A stretch of 58,202 bases of DNA from assembly GCA_022709385.1 (NCBI GenBank), contig JAKLIX010000023.1:1-58202 (forward strand). Direction: 5' to 3'. The notes below the pieces were generated by a model that was given only the letters and a program-made list of their open reading frames with translations, ran no database searches and was not told the origin of the DNA. Origin of the DNA: Bacteroidota bacterium. GTDB taxonomy: Bacteria; Bacteroidota; Bacteroidia; Bacteroidales; CAIXZF01. Position numbers and translations under genes: made by a program. Position 1 is the first letter of the stretch. Each line of letters begins with the position of its first letter. Below are positions 25,901 through 34,448 of this stretch, one piece after another.

Positions 25901-27804
25901 CTGGCACCCAGGGGAATGGTACGCAGGGTCCAGGTAGCGGCCGTGGTGTATTTCTGGAGGAATTGGAAGGTGGCTCCTCCGTCAAATGAGATCCATACTG
26001 CCAAGCTGTCGTTACCGGCAGTATTCGCATGGTAAAAACGCATTTCCTTATTCCCGGGAAGGGTGCTGAAATCGAGGTAAAGCTCAAGCATACCGACGGT
26101 TCCGCCCACGGCATTGCCCGAGGTATGGAAACGGGCCGAATTGCTTGTACCCATCGCTCCTCCCGGAGTGAATCCGCCGGTGGTCAGGGCGCTCCATCCT
26201 CCGGAAGCCCCGTCATCATTCCTCCTCCAGGAAGCATTGCCGGTGGAAGGAATATTGTTCCAGTAGGCGGTCGGGGCGTCATGGGTTGAGAATTTATCGG
26301 TCCAGGTACTGTCGAAGCCTTCATAAAAAGGTAAACCGGCCTGGGTCTGGTAATACACCTGTTTGGTCAGGGTATCGTTGGACGGATCCCCATCGACGTT
26401 GCCATTGGGATCAGCGACCCATACCTTGATATTGGTGGTCATAAGTGGTGTTAAAGTGACGGGACCCAGGGTGATATCCATAGAAACAGCTCCGGAGGCA
26501 AGGTTTCCTATCCATGGGTACACGGATCCGGTCACACCGTCGATGCTGTGATGGATGTTCACACTGGTGAGGGGAAGGTTGCCGTAGTTGGCGATCCTTA
26601 CCCTGAGCGGGTTTGTAGCAAAATATGTCAGATTATCCGGACTGACAATAGTATTGAGCGCGGCATCATGATCGGGAGTCAGTGTTACACTGACCTGGTC
26701 GATGCCGATATCGGAGCTTGATGTATTCGGTGTGGCTTTGAACCGGATGATGACGTGATGAGAAGTGTCACTTCCGAGACTCACCTGCTTGTTTTCCCAG
26801 CCGGCAGTGGTCAGATAGTTGGCAAGGGGGGTATAGGTGAGTCCGGAATCAAGCGACATCCATAACGACAGGCTGTCGGTGCCGGCGGTGTTGATATACC
26901 AGAAGCTGAGTTTCTTGTTCCCGGGAGTGTCAAAATCAAGGTAAAGGAAGAGGTTTCCGGCCGTCATGTTGTTTGTTCCTGTATGGAACCTTGCCGAATA
27001 CGCGCTTCCGGCTGCACCTGCGGGAGTGTAGGCACCGGTGGTGGCATTCGTCCAGGCAGCAGTCTGTCCGTCATCATTCCTCCTCCATGAGGGATTCCCC
27101 GTAGCAGGATTGTTTTTCCAATGGTCAGACGGGACATCCCTGTAATTATCCCCGACTATCCAGGTGCCGTCGAAACTCTCGAAGAAAGGTAAAGCGGCGA
27201 AAATGGGAACGTAGGGAGGAAGGTTTTTACAACCCAGTCCTGGCGAACCAAAAACGATCACATTGTTGACAACCCCCTGCGGGTAGGCATTGGTGATATC
27301 GGCAGCCACCCAACTGGCAGGATCATTGGGCATGGCCATGGGATCGCAGCGCTGAAGCGAACCTCCCAGTCCGTTGGCATTGGTGGGCCATGGCGCAGTG
27401 GTGTAATACCTTACCGAATCCTGCATAACCCCAAGGGCATCCACGACTACTACTGCTTCCCCCTGCTGGTTGGCAAGCGATTGCCCGGCATCCCACTGAA
27501 GCACACTAGTCAGGTTGTAAAAAGCACCGGAAGCAGTCGCATTCCGCGCAATTACCAGGTACTCGTTGGGAGGAATGGTGAGGGCGGGGAAGGTGAAGGT
27601 GATCCCGACCGTGAACTGGTAATTGGTCACATCCAGGGGAAGCCCGCTGTTGTTGAAAACCTCTATGTACTCGAGCGAATCCCCGAAGTTGCCCCCGGAA
27701 GGATCATTGTACATGATTTCTGTGATTACAAGGCCCTGAGCCTGCATCGCAACAGGTAAGAACAACATGCTCATTACCATGAGAATAAGTAAATTTCGCT
27801 TCAT
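22912..27804 (-). CDS. Large exported lamin-tail protein with T9SS sorting domain
   Basis: The 1630-residue protein begins with a signal peptide (ends AMQAQG), then a lamin-tail domain (about 25-175: LVITEIMYNDPSG, SLEYIEVFNNSG). It continues with alternating jelly-roll-like modules (FFESFDGTW, FYEGFDSTW, FTENFNTGS) and CARDB-like Ig modules (repeated GCxLxxxExVxIxVKNxG pattern). The last 80 residues (ARIYPNPAVSELNLVL to FIKTR) are a type A Por sorting domain, so it is exported by the type IX system and fixed to the surface. It is probably an adhesin or matrix protein. It has its own promoter and terminator. Confidence 0.9.
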   Translation of the reverse strand: MKRNLLILMVMSMLFLPVAMQAQGLVITEIMYNDPSGGNFGDSLEYIEVFNNSGLPLDVTNYQFTVGITFTFPALTIPPNEYLVIARNATASGAFYNLTSVLQWDAGQSLANQQGEAVVVVDALGVMQDSVRYYTTAPWPTNANGLGGSLQRCDPMAMPNDPASWVAADITNAYPQGVVNNVIVFGSPGLGCKNLPPYVPIFAALPFFESFDGTWIVGDNYRDVPSDHWKNNPATGNPSWRRNDDGQTAAWTNATTGAYTPAGAAGSAYSARFHTGTNNMTAGNLFLYLDFDTPGNKKLSFWYINTAGTDSLSLWMSLDSGLTYTPLANYLTTAGWENKQVSLGSDTSHHVIIRFKATPNTSSSDIGIDQVSVTLTPDHDAALNTIVSPDNLTYFATNPLRVRIANYGNLPLTSVNIHHSIDGVTGSVYPWIGNLASGAVSMDITLGPVTLTPLMTTNIKVWVADPNGNVDGDPSNDTLTKQVYYQTQAGLPFYEGFDSTWTDKFSTHDAPTAYWNNIPSTGNASWRRNDDGASGGWSALTTGGFTPGGAMGTSNSARFHTSGNAVGGTVGMLELYLDFSTLPGNKEMRFYHANTAGNDSLAVWISFDGGATFQFLQKYTTAATWTLRTIPLGASIANSVILRFKCTSNQNGNTDPHIDELVIDAPQPDVTLQAITSPVSGCGLTATEQVKIRIRNSGSLPVNNIPAFYYVGTSVVQESIPDTLQPGDTLTYTFTTPVNMQNPGPYQLSAAVHFPGDYNPANDSLSTTVINIAPINTFPFTENFNTGSTNYFQLISRSNSHAAIKPNIGVLNSDALNLDGNVAGSWSQGSGNSTTAAQAWGTYTDHQAFAVTCQVDGSTLVNPELKLDLRQTYISGGGPKYSWFRVLINDTIEIANQNGVFHFNPVTANTDPFTSHSFSLAAYAGTSFKVTLQSSCKYNDANASGGFGDNVYIDNVIIREKPAVEMAMNAWLNPVSGCSLDQESITVSMKNQGSAPISSIPVKCSIDNGTTWVSEVIANTLLPDSTLTYTFTAIGDFSAIGTYSCLAVVDAVNDADHSNDTIKTTVIHIPFVTVSPLYVIDFESGTGGWSSGMLAGKDEWQFGTPGQTNINAAHSGTNAWMTGLTANYSINTSSYLLSPCLDFTGMLNPFVSVWLRLRTENNYDGMIMELSINDSTWFKPLADLGFYNNTSTQPPLAPPKWSGNNNGWVKYTTSLPDAAGKAKVQIRFRFESDYTQVDEGVAVDDIQIFEPYPDAAITQIISPVTGCNLSNMEDVTIIVKNDGLLAINGIPVSYTLDLNPAVLDTIADTLSPGQSVTFSFPVQADLSAVGAHQLTATASIPGDLNITNNTIVKDIFSMQPAAFPMFVDFESTGFETYLGTSSGVNNMFSVEAGQGTSGSSAGVFTGGGAGSWPANSGTSTTAAQAWSYADHFGTLATCSITIPQGQAVGLWVDLRQTYSEGEKYSWFRVMVNDTIQVPDMFGTLDFNPVTPNADPFITYLFILSDYAPDLSVSLQSSCKFNLANSVTGTADAVILDNVRIDIVEGLPEISGGFARIYPNPAVSELNLVLPVLSERHRMQLVNVQGQVVMERGLNAGQLHRVQIADLPAGLYSVLIRGPQLNQSLRFIKTR

Positions 27805-27940
27805 GTTTCGAGAATTTTGGAATATTTAATTGGGTAAAATCAACTGATTAGGGTCTTTTCAAACAGATAACAGACAGTAAAAACAACCAATGGTTTCCTG
27901 ATCATTCCCTCTAATAAAAAAAGGCCATCCTCCAAGTCCT

Positions 27941-27973
27941 CAAATATACAAAACCCAATTAGTTAAATGCAAA
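27941..27973 (-). promoter_or_regulatory. Bacteroidetes-type promoter for the lamin-tail gene
   Basis: On the minus strand TTTG (27973-27970), 21 bases, then TATATTTG (27948-27941) fit the TTTG / TAnnTTTG consensus. It predicts a 5' leader of about 130 bases. The rest of the 315-bp gap (27805-28119) shows only a -7-like TACATTTG at 28086-28093 before the next plus-strand operon. Confidence 0.6.
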
Positions 27974-28119
27974 TAAATCATAGTTTTTAAATTGATCATG
28001 CTGATCCTGAAAAATTCCCCCTGCAAGATAATTTAGACTCACTCCAAATTACTCATTGTCAAACCATTGGTTTATCTACTTTTCCTACATTTGCCGGCAC
28101 TGACACCAAACCAAACCCT

Positions 28120-28638
28120 ATGCGCATCACAAGAATTACAAAACCTGCGGAGGTTCAGGAAGTTTCCGTACCTGATCTGTCACTGCTCGACCCTTTGATC
28201 ACCAAATACAAGGGGAAAAAAGGCAATCTGATCCCCCTGTTGCAGGGAACCCAGGAGCTGTTCGGTTTTATCCCTGCCGCCGCTTTTGAAAAAATTTCGG
28301 AAAGGACCGGTATCAGGCTGAGTGATATGTATGGCGTGGCCACGTTCTATGCCCAGTTTCGCCTGAAACCCGTCGGAAAACACATCATTAAAGTGTGTCA
28401 CGGTACCGCATGCCACGTACAGAATGCCAATGCCATCACTGATTCTCTGAAGGAAGCCCTTGGTGTCGCCGATGGGGAAACCACCCCCGACGGGCTCTTC
28501 ACCCTTGAATCCGTGGCCTGCCTGGGATGTTGTTCGCTGGCACCTGTCATGATGATAGGCAGTGAAACATATGGGAAGCTGACAGGCGGACAGGCAGTGA
28601 AGATCGTGAAAAACATCCGGATTCAGGAAAGCAATTAA
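28120..28638 (+). CDS. NuoE/HydC-type [2Fe-2S] subunit (StnA-like)
   Basis: A thioredoxin-fold [2Fe-2S] protein of 172 residues with the family's four cysteines: CHGTACHVQNA (Cys at about 95 and 100) and ACLGCCSLAP (about 131-136). The N-terminal helical bundle (LIPLLQGTQELFGFIP) is typical of NuoE. It should pass electrons within a flavin-iron-sulfur core together with the next gene, five bases downstream. It is part of a three-gene operon unlinked to the pumping Nuo genes, and its partners point to a soluble Stn-type complex, not to complex I. Confidence 0.85.
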   Translation: MRITRITKPAEVQEVSVPDLSLLDPLITKYKGKKGNLIPLLQGTQELFGFIPAAAFEKISERTGIRLSDMYGVATFYAQFRLKPVGKHIIKVCHGTACHVQNANAITDSLKEALGVADGETTPDGLFTLESVACLGCCSLAPVMMIGSETYGKLTGGQAVKIVKNIRIQESN

Positions 28639-28643
28639 TCACT

Positions 28644-30419
28644 ATGCAGACAACAGTAACAGTTGGACTTGGCAGCTGCGGGGTGGCTGCCGGTGCCGGA
28701 AAGACATACCAGAAGATCAGTGCCATCCGGGATGCGGAGCATCTGGATTTTATTCTGAAAAAAACCAGTTGTATCGGTATGTGCTACCGCGAACCGCTGG
28801 TGGAGGTGACCGATGAAACGGGAACATACCTTTACGGTGACATCGATGAGGAAAAAGCGCTCGAACTCATTGAAAAACACATCAACCAGCATTCTCCCAT
28901 CCGGGAATGGGTCGTACAGACCGATCTCTTTGAAGCCTCAGAAAATGATTTTGCCGCTTCCCAGGTTAAAATCGCGTTGAGGAACTGTGGCTTTATCGAC
29001 CCGGAAAGCATCGATGAATACGAGGCAAGAAGAGGCTATGAGGCCATCAGACAAATTGCCGCATCGGGGACAACCCGCGAGGATGTGATCCAGACGGTGC
29101 TCGACTCGGGTCTCAGGGGAAGGGGAGGCGGCGGATTCCCGACCGGCCTGAAATGGCGGTTTGCTGCAGGTAATGCGTCGCCTGAAAAATATATCATCTG
29201 CAATGCAGATGAGGGTGATCCAGGAGCCTTCATGGACCGCTCCCTGCTCGAAGGCGACCCCCATGCGGTCATCGAGGGAATGATCATTGCAGCATTCGCG
29301 ATTGGCGCGTCAGGAGGCGTCATTTACTGCCGTGCGGAATATCCCCTGGCCATCAAACGCCTCAACATCGCCCTCGAACAGGCCAGGCAAAAAAAATACC
29401 TTGGACAGCAAATACTTGGAATAGAAGGATTTAACTTTGATGTATATATCAAGGAAGGTGCAGGCGCCTTCGTTTGCGGAGAGGAGACAGCCCTGATCGC
29501 ATCGGTGGAAGGGGAGCGCGGCATGCCTCGCAAACGTCCTCCCTTCCCGGCCGCATCCGGCCTGTGGAAAAAACCCACCAACATCAACAATGTAGAGACT
29601 TTCGCCAATATCCCCTGGATCATCCTTAACGGTGCTGCGGAATACGCGAAGTACGGAACCGAAAAAAGTAAAGGGACCAAGGTCTTTGCCCTCGCAGGAA
29701 AGATCAAACGATCCGGCCTGGTGGAAGTTCCCATGGGGATCAGTATCCGCGACATCATCTTTAAACTCGGGGGGGGCATCCAGCATGACAAAAAGTTTAA
29801 GGCTGTGCAGCTCGGCGGTCCCTCAGGAGGCTGTATCCCCGAATACCTCGCCGACACTTTGGTCGATTACGACTCGGTCAATGCCACCGGGGCCATCATG
29901 GGATCAGGAGGGATGGTGGTGATGGATGAAACCACCTGCATGATCGATGTGGCAAAATTCTTCCTCGACTTTACCCAGAAAGAATCCTGCGGCAAATGCA
30001 CATTCTGCCGAATCGGAACCAAAAGGATGCTGGAGATACTGACCCGCATCACCGAAGGAAACGGGAAGGAAGGAGATATCGAACTGCTCGAAGAACTTGC
30101 TTACCAGATCAAGGACAATTCCCTCTGCGGACTCGGACAAACGGCGCCTAATCCCGTACTCACCACCATCCGCTATTTCAGGGATGAATACGAAGCGCAT
30201 ATCAACCATAAAAAGTGCCCTGCCAAAGTTTGCAAAACCCTGCTGACCTATGAAGTCATCCCGGATATGTGCACCGGCTGCATGGTCTGTGCGAAAAACT
30301 GTCCGGTAAACGCCATCGACGGAGAAAGGAAACAGGTTCATTTCATCCGCCAGGAGGACTGTATCCGTTGCGGCGACTGCTTTACGCGCTGCAAATTCGA
30401 AGCCATACGGGTTTTTTGA
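28644..30419 (+). CDS. NuoF/HydB-type FMN, NAD(H)-binding subunit (StnB-like)
   Basis: The 591-residue protein has an N-terminal thioredoxin-like [2Fe-2S] domain (1-95), then the NuoF core. That core has the NAD/FMN-binding GLRGRGGGGFPTGLKW (about 152-167), DEGDPGAFMDR (about 189-199) and GAGAFVCGEETALI, and the SCGKCTFCRIGTKRM cluster ligands (about 448). Two [4Fe-4S] ferredoxin motifs end the chain (CTGCMVCAKNCP, CIRCGDCFTRC). This is the layout of HydB, HndC and StnB, in which the flavin can bifurcate electrons between NAD(H) and ferredoxin. It is the NADH-reacting subunit of the operon. Confidence 0.9.
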   Translation: MQTTVTVGLGSCGVAAGAGKTYQKISAIRDAEHLDFILKKTSCIGMCYREPLVEVTDETGTYLYGDIDEEKALELIEKHINQHSPIREWVVQTDLFEASENDFAASQVKIALRNCGFIDPESIDEYEARRGYEAIRQIAASGTTREDVIQTVLDSGLRGRGGGGFPTGLKWRFAAGNASPEKYIICNADEGDPGAFMDRSLLEGDPHAVIEGMIIAAFAIGASGGVIYCRAEYPLAIKRLNIALEQARQKKYLGQQILGIEGFNFDVYIKEGAGAFVCGEETALIASVEGERGMPRKRPPFPAASGLWKKPTNINNVETFANIPWIILNGAAEYAKYGTEKSKGTKVFALAGKIKRSGLVEVPMGISIRDIIFKLGGGIQHDKKFKAVQLGGPSGGCIPEYLADTLVDYDSVNATGAIMGSGGMVVMDETTCMIDVAKFFLDFTQKESCGKCTFCRIGTKRMLEILTRITEGNGKEGDIELLEELAYQIKDNSLCGLGQTAPNPVLTTIRYFRDEYEAHINHKKCPAKVCKTLLTYEVIPDMCTGCMVCAKNCPVNAIDGERKQVHFIRQEDCIRCGDCFTRCKFEAIRVF

Positions 30420-30460
30420 TGAATGATTGAAGGTGAAAATATTAAGTACTATCAGAACCA

Positions 30461-33400
30461 ATGATACACGGCATGAATCAAGTGAATGTTATCCTCAACG
30501 GTCAAATTCTAAACGGCAACCAGGGCGAGACCATCCTGGAACTGGCACACCGGCATGGCATACATATCCCCACCCTTTGTCATGATCCCAGGCTTGAACC
30601 TTTTACTTCCTGTTATGTGTGTGTGGTGGAAGTGGAAGGCATGCGGGGACTTCAGCCCTCATGCAGCACGAAAATAGCCGAAGGCATGAAAATAGACACC
30701 TGCAACGAAAAGGTGAATAAAGCCCGGAAAACGGCACTCGACCTGCTGCTGAGCAATCATTACGCCGACTGTGCTGCACCCTGCAAGCTGACCTGTCCGG
30801 CCGGTGTCGATGTCCAGGGCTATATCTCCTTCATCGAGAAGGGAATGTATCACGAAGCGGTTGAACTGATCAAGGAAACCAATCCCCTGCCGGCCATCTG
30901 CGGCCGTGTTTGTGTGAGACCCTGCGAGGTGGCTTGCCGCAGAAACCTCCTCGATGAGGGCTATGGTGTGGGCATCGATTACCTCAAACGCTTTGCAGCC
31001 GACCGCGACCTGGAATCTCCCGCTAAGTGGAAACCCACCCTCAAGAAAGGGATCGGGAAAAAAGTTGCCGTCATCGGTGCCGGTCCAGCCGGCCTGTCCG
31101 CCGCCTTCTTCCTCCGGAAGGAAGGACATGCGGTGGATATCTTTGAAGCCGCCCCGGCAGCCGGTGGATGGCTCCGTTACGGCATCCCTCCCTACCGCCT
31201 GCCCAATGAACTCCTGCAACAGGAGGTGGACAATATCACCGAACTGGGCGCCAGAATATTCTATAACAGCAGATTAGGTGATAATCTTTCCTTCAAGGAC
31301 CTTCGCACGGATTATCATGCTTTCATCCTGGCCATCGGCTCCCAGAAAGGCACTTCCATCGGCTGTGAAGGGGATGATGCTGTTAATGTCTTCTCCGGCG
31401 TCGATTTTTTGAAGGAAATGGAAATGACCGGAAAACCCTTCGACTTCACGGGTAAAAAGGTGGCCATCGTGGGTGGCGGCAATACGGCCATGGATTGCTG
31501 CCGCACTGCCCTGCGCTGTGGAGCGGCAAAGTCGGTCATCATTTACCGCAGGACCGAAAATGAAATGCCTGCGAATCCCATTGAAATTCATGAGTCTAAG
31601 CTGGAAGGCGTTGAATACATGGTACTTACAAATCCTGCCAGGGTCAATAAAGACGAGGAGGGCAGGGTGAAATCCATCACCTGTATCCGCATGGAACTGG
31701 GCGAACCGGATGCCTCCGGAAGAAGAAGGCCGGTTCCGGTGGAGGGATCGGAATTCGATATCGAGGTAGATTATATCCTGGCCGCCATCGGCCAGAAGAC
31801 GCATATCGATTTCCTGGAGGATATCAACCAACACGTGAAGGAAGGTCAGCTGAAGGCCAACCGCTGGGGCGATATCGATGCCGACCCCAAAACACTGCAA
31901 ACCGGCGTGCCCGGGATCTTTGCGGCTGGCGACGGCGTCTCCGGACCGGCCACCCTCATCCAGGCCATCGCACAGGCCCGCATCGCCGCCCGTTCCTGCA
32001 ACCAATTCCTGAACGGAGAAAGCCTGCAGCCGGAACCCTTTGAGTTCATCAGTAAGAAAGATAACTTCAAAACCCAGCATAAACAGGATTATCTTGGGTT
32101 GTATCCAAACCAGACGCGGGAGGAAATGCCAACCCTCGACCCTGCAGAAAGGAAAAACTTCAGGGAGGTCGAACTGGGTTACGACAGCCCGGAAGTGGCT
32201 TTCCACGAGACCCAACGCTGCCTGGAATGCGGCTGCACGGAATATTACGACTGCGACCTGAAACGCTACGCTACCGAATACCATGCGGAACAAAACCGCC
32301 TTGGCGGAGCCTTCAGTGAATACCAGGTCGATTTCCGCCATCCCTATATCGAAATCGACAACAACAAATGTATTCTTTGCTCCCGCTGTATCAGAATTTG
32401 CCGGGACGTTGCCGGCGCGTCTGCCCTCGGACTGATAAACCGGGGCTACGAAACCTACGTGGCTCCCGCAATGGGTAAGGCATTGGCAGAAACGAGCTGT
32501 GAGTCCTGCGGTTTATGTATATCCGCCTGTCCTACCGCTGCCATCTCCGAGAACTTTGACTTTAAACCGGGTCCGGTGAAACTGGACAAGGCCGAAACGG
32601 TCTGTAACTACTGCAGCATCGGCTGCCGGATCAACCTGAATCATAAGAACGGTTTTGTGATGAAAGTCAGCGGTGAACCAGGTCCGGTGAACACAACTGC
32701 CAACCTCTGCCGTTTCCCGAAATTCGGATACGCCTACCTCAACGACCCACGCCGTATTACCACACCCCTGCTGAAAAAGGGCGATGGCTTCGAGGAGATC
32801 AGTTTCTCCGATGCTTTTGCAATCATTGCAGACAGGATCAGATCCGTGAAGCCTGATGAAAATGCCTTCTTCGCAGGTGCACGCCTCACCAATGAAGAAC
32901 TCTACCTCGTCCAGAAACTTGCCAGGGCCGGCGCCGGCACCAATCAGACGGGAAGCTTCCATTACCTGCAGGGCGGCGAATATGCCATGCTCACCGAATG
33001 GAACACGCCCTTCGAACAACTGCCGCAAACGTCTAAGATCTTCCTGCTCGGTGCCGAACTGAACCGCGATCATGCCGTGGCCGGATTTATGGTGAATGAA
33101 GCCCGCCTAGGACACCACGTGCCGGTATGCCTCGTTACCACCATGCCTCATTCCCCTATGGAATACAAGGCGGATGCCCTGCTGAGGGTGCGGTCTTATT
33201 ATCACCTGCTCCGGGCTGTCAATTACCACCTGCTTTCTCAGAAGCTGTATAACCAGTTGTATATCAATGATCATTGCCTCAACTGGGAAGCATATCAGGA
33301 CCATCTCGCCGGGGAGGATTTCAATGCGCTTTGCTCTGCTGCCGGCCTTGATTCAACAGCTGTAATTGCTTTCGCAGAGGATTTCAATCTTCAGATGAAT

Positions 33401-34168
33401 GCCGTCCTGGTTTGCAGTGAGAAAGAACTGGATGCGGCAGCCCTGTCTGAATGTTTCAACCTGGCCATGCTCACGGGCAAGCTTGGTAAAACCGCGAGCG
33501 GACTCATCGTCCTGCGCGAGAAGAACAATGCACAGGGTATTTTCGACATGGGCGTGCAGCCTCATTCCGGCTGTGGCGGCCAAAGCATGGGAGATGAAGC
33601 CTTTCTGTCGAAACTCCGGGAAAAATGGGGCATGAAGCATGTCCCTGCACCCGCCAAAGGGGATATGTGGCAGTTGCTGCATTCGAAGTCACTGAAAAAT
33701 ATCTTCATTTTCGGGGAAGATCCCCTGGGTTGTGCGGTAAGGCCGGAAGAAATCAAAGCCCTGCTGCAAGGTACTGCTTTCCTTTTGGTGCAGGATGCCT
33801 TTATGACCGATACCGCACGCCTGGCGGACCTGATCATGCCGGCTTCCTTTCCCGCCGAAACAGGTGGCAGCTTTACCAATACCCAGAAAGTCTACCAGGA
33901 ATTTCAGGAAGGGCTCCCGCAGAAGACCGCTGTAGATGCCGTCGGACAGCTGCTTGCCATCCTGGCTGCACTCGGTTGCAACGGACTTGCGAATCGTACA
34001 GATGCCATGATGGAAGCCTTTTCCCTGCTGCCTGAAAACAATCATCCGACCAGAAGATTTGTCATTCCCGACCTGCCGTCAGGTGAAAAAATGTTCAGAT
34101 ACGGATGCGATGCTATTCAGAAAAGATTTGAGGAGGAATTCAAGGCAAAGCTCGGAAGGGAATTCTGA
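30461..34168 (+). CDS. GltD-NuoG fusion subunit (StnC-like NADPH-reactive subunit)
   Basis: Domain order: N-terminal [2Fe-2S] ferredoxin (5-80, CHDPRLEPFTSCYVC), a Cys-rich link (CAAPCKLTCPAG), a GltD/NfnB-like FAD-NADPH oxidoreductase (about 120-560: GAGPAGLSAAFFL at 205, GGGNTAMDC at 337), two [4Fe-4S] clusters (CILCSRCIRIC at 636, CESCGLCISACP), then a molybdopterin-oxidoreductase/NuoG-like domain (CNYCSIGC at 712 to the end). The region where formate dehydrogenases carry catalytic Cys/Sec-His reads TGSFHYLQGG, with no Cys or Sec, and the C-terminal cofactor-closing domain is missing. So the last domain is NuoG-like and non-catalytic. The set equals Stn transhydrogenase architecture. A 41-bp gap separates it from the subunit upstream. 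Confidence 0.85.
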   Translation: MIHGMNQVNVILNGQILNGNQGETILELAHRHGIHIPTLCHDPRLEPFTSCYVCVVEVEGMRGLQPSCSTKIAEGMKIDTCNEKVNKARKTALDLLLSNHYADCAAPCKLTCPAGVDVQGYISFIEKGMYHEAVELIKETNPLPAICGRVCVRPCEVACRRNLLDEGYGVGIDYLKRFAADRDLESPAKWKPTLKKGIGKKVAVIGAGPAGLSAAFFLRKEGHAVDIFEAAPAAGGWLRYGIPPYRLPNELLQQEVDNITELGARIFYNSRLGDNLSFKDLRTDYHAFILAIGSQKGTSIGCEGDDAVNVFSGVDFLKEMEMTGKPFDFTGKKVAIVGGGNTAMDCCRTALRCGAAKSVIIYRRTENEMPANPIEIHESKLEGVEYMVLTNPARVNKDEEGRVKSITCIRMELGEPDASGRRRPVPVEGSEFDIEVDYILAAIGQKTHIDFLEDINQHVKEGQLKANRWGDIDADPKTLQTGVPGIFAAGDGVSGPATLIQAIAQARIAARSCNQFLNGESLQPEPFEFISKKDNFKTQHKQDYLGLYPNQTREEMPTLDPAERKNFREVELGYDSPEVAFHETQRCLECGCTEYYDCDLKRYATEYHAEQNRLGGAFSEYQVDFRHPYIEIDNNKCILCSRCIRICRDVAGASALGLINRGYETYVAPAMGKALAETSCESCGLCISACPTAAISENFDFKPGPVKLDKAETVCNYCSIGCRINLNHKNGFVMKVSGEPGPVNTTANLCRFPKFGYAYLNDPRRITTPLLKKGDGFEEISFSDAFAIIADRIRSVKPDENAFFAGARLTNEELYLVQKLARAGAGTNQTGSFHYLQGGEYAMLTEWNTPFEQLPQTSKIFLLGAELNRDHAVAGFMVNEARLGHHVPVCLVTTMPHSPMEYKADALLRVRSYYHLLRAVNYHLLSQKLYNQLYINDHCLNWEAYQDHLAGEDFNALCSAAGLDSTAVIAFAEDFNLQMNAVLVCSEKELDAAALSECFNLAMLTGKLGKTASGLIVLREKNNAQGIFDMGVQPHSGCGGQSMGDEAFLSKLREKWGMKHVPAPAKGDMWQLLHSKSLKNIFIFGEDPLGCAVRPEEIKALLQGTAFLLVQDAFMTDTARLADLIMPASFPAETGGSFTNTQKVYQEFQEGLPQKTAVDAVGQLLAILAALGCNGLANRTDAMMEAFSLLPENNHPTRRFVIPDLPSGEKMFRYGCDAIQKRFEEEFKAKLGREF

Positions 34169-34239
34169 AACCCGGCTTTGCCCTTGATCCCTGAGTCCTG
34201 GCCTTGTGATCCGGCACTTCCATTTCAATCATTGTCAGA

Positions 34240-34390
34240 AAAAGAAATCCGTGTGAATCCGCGTAATCCGTGGTAAAAACATCACACCCTCTTCATAGGC
34301 AAAGAATCAAAACTCCCCGCCAGGCCTTAAAAACCACGGAGTTACACGGGGTTATGCACGGAGTGTCCATGGAGATTGGATTATTACCGG
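34240..34390. repeat. Degenerate dispersed repeat (CCACGGAGTTACACGG type)
   Basis: The intergenic stretch holds ATCCGTGTGAATCCGCGTAA, TCCGTGGT, then CCACGGAGTTACACGG and CACGGAGTGTCC, which are partly complementary. Strings of this type are scattered through many Bacteroidota intergenic regions. No gene is present. Confidence 0.4.
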
Positions 34391-34448
34391 ACCCTTGAAT
34401 TTTATTACCATTCGTAATCCTGCCGGGAATGAATATATCTTTGTGGAT

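Noticed and set aside
30461..34168. Active formate dehydrogenase alpha subunit
   Set aside because: The Cys/Sec-His catalytic site and the last cofactor-binding domain are missing, while a GltD-like domain is fused in. The Stn/NuoG-type reading fits better.
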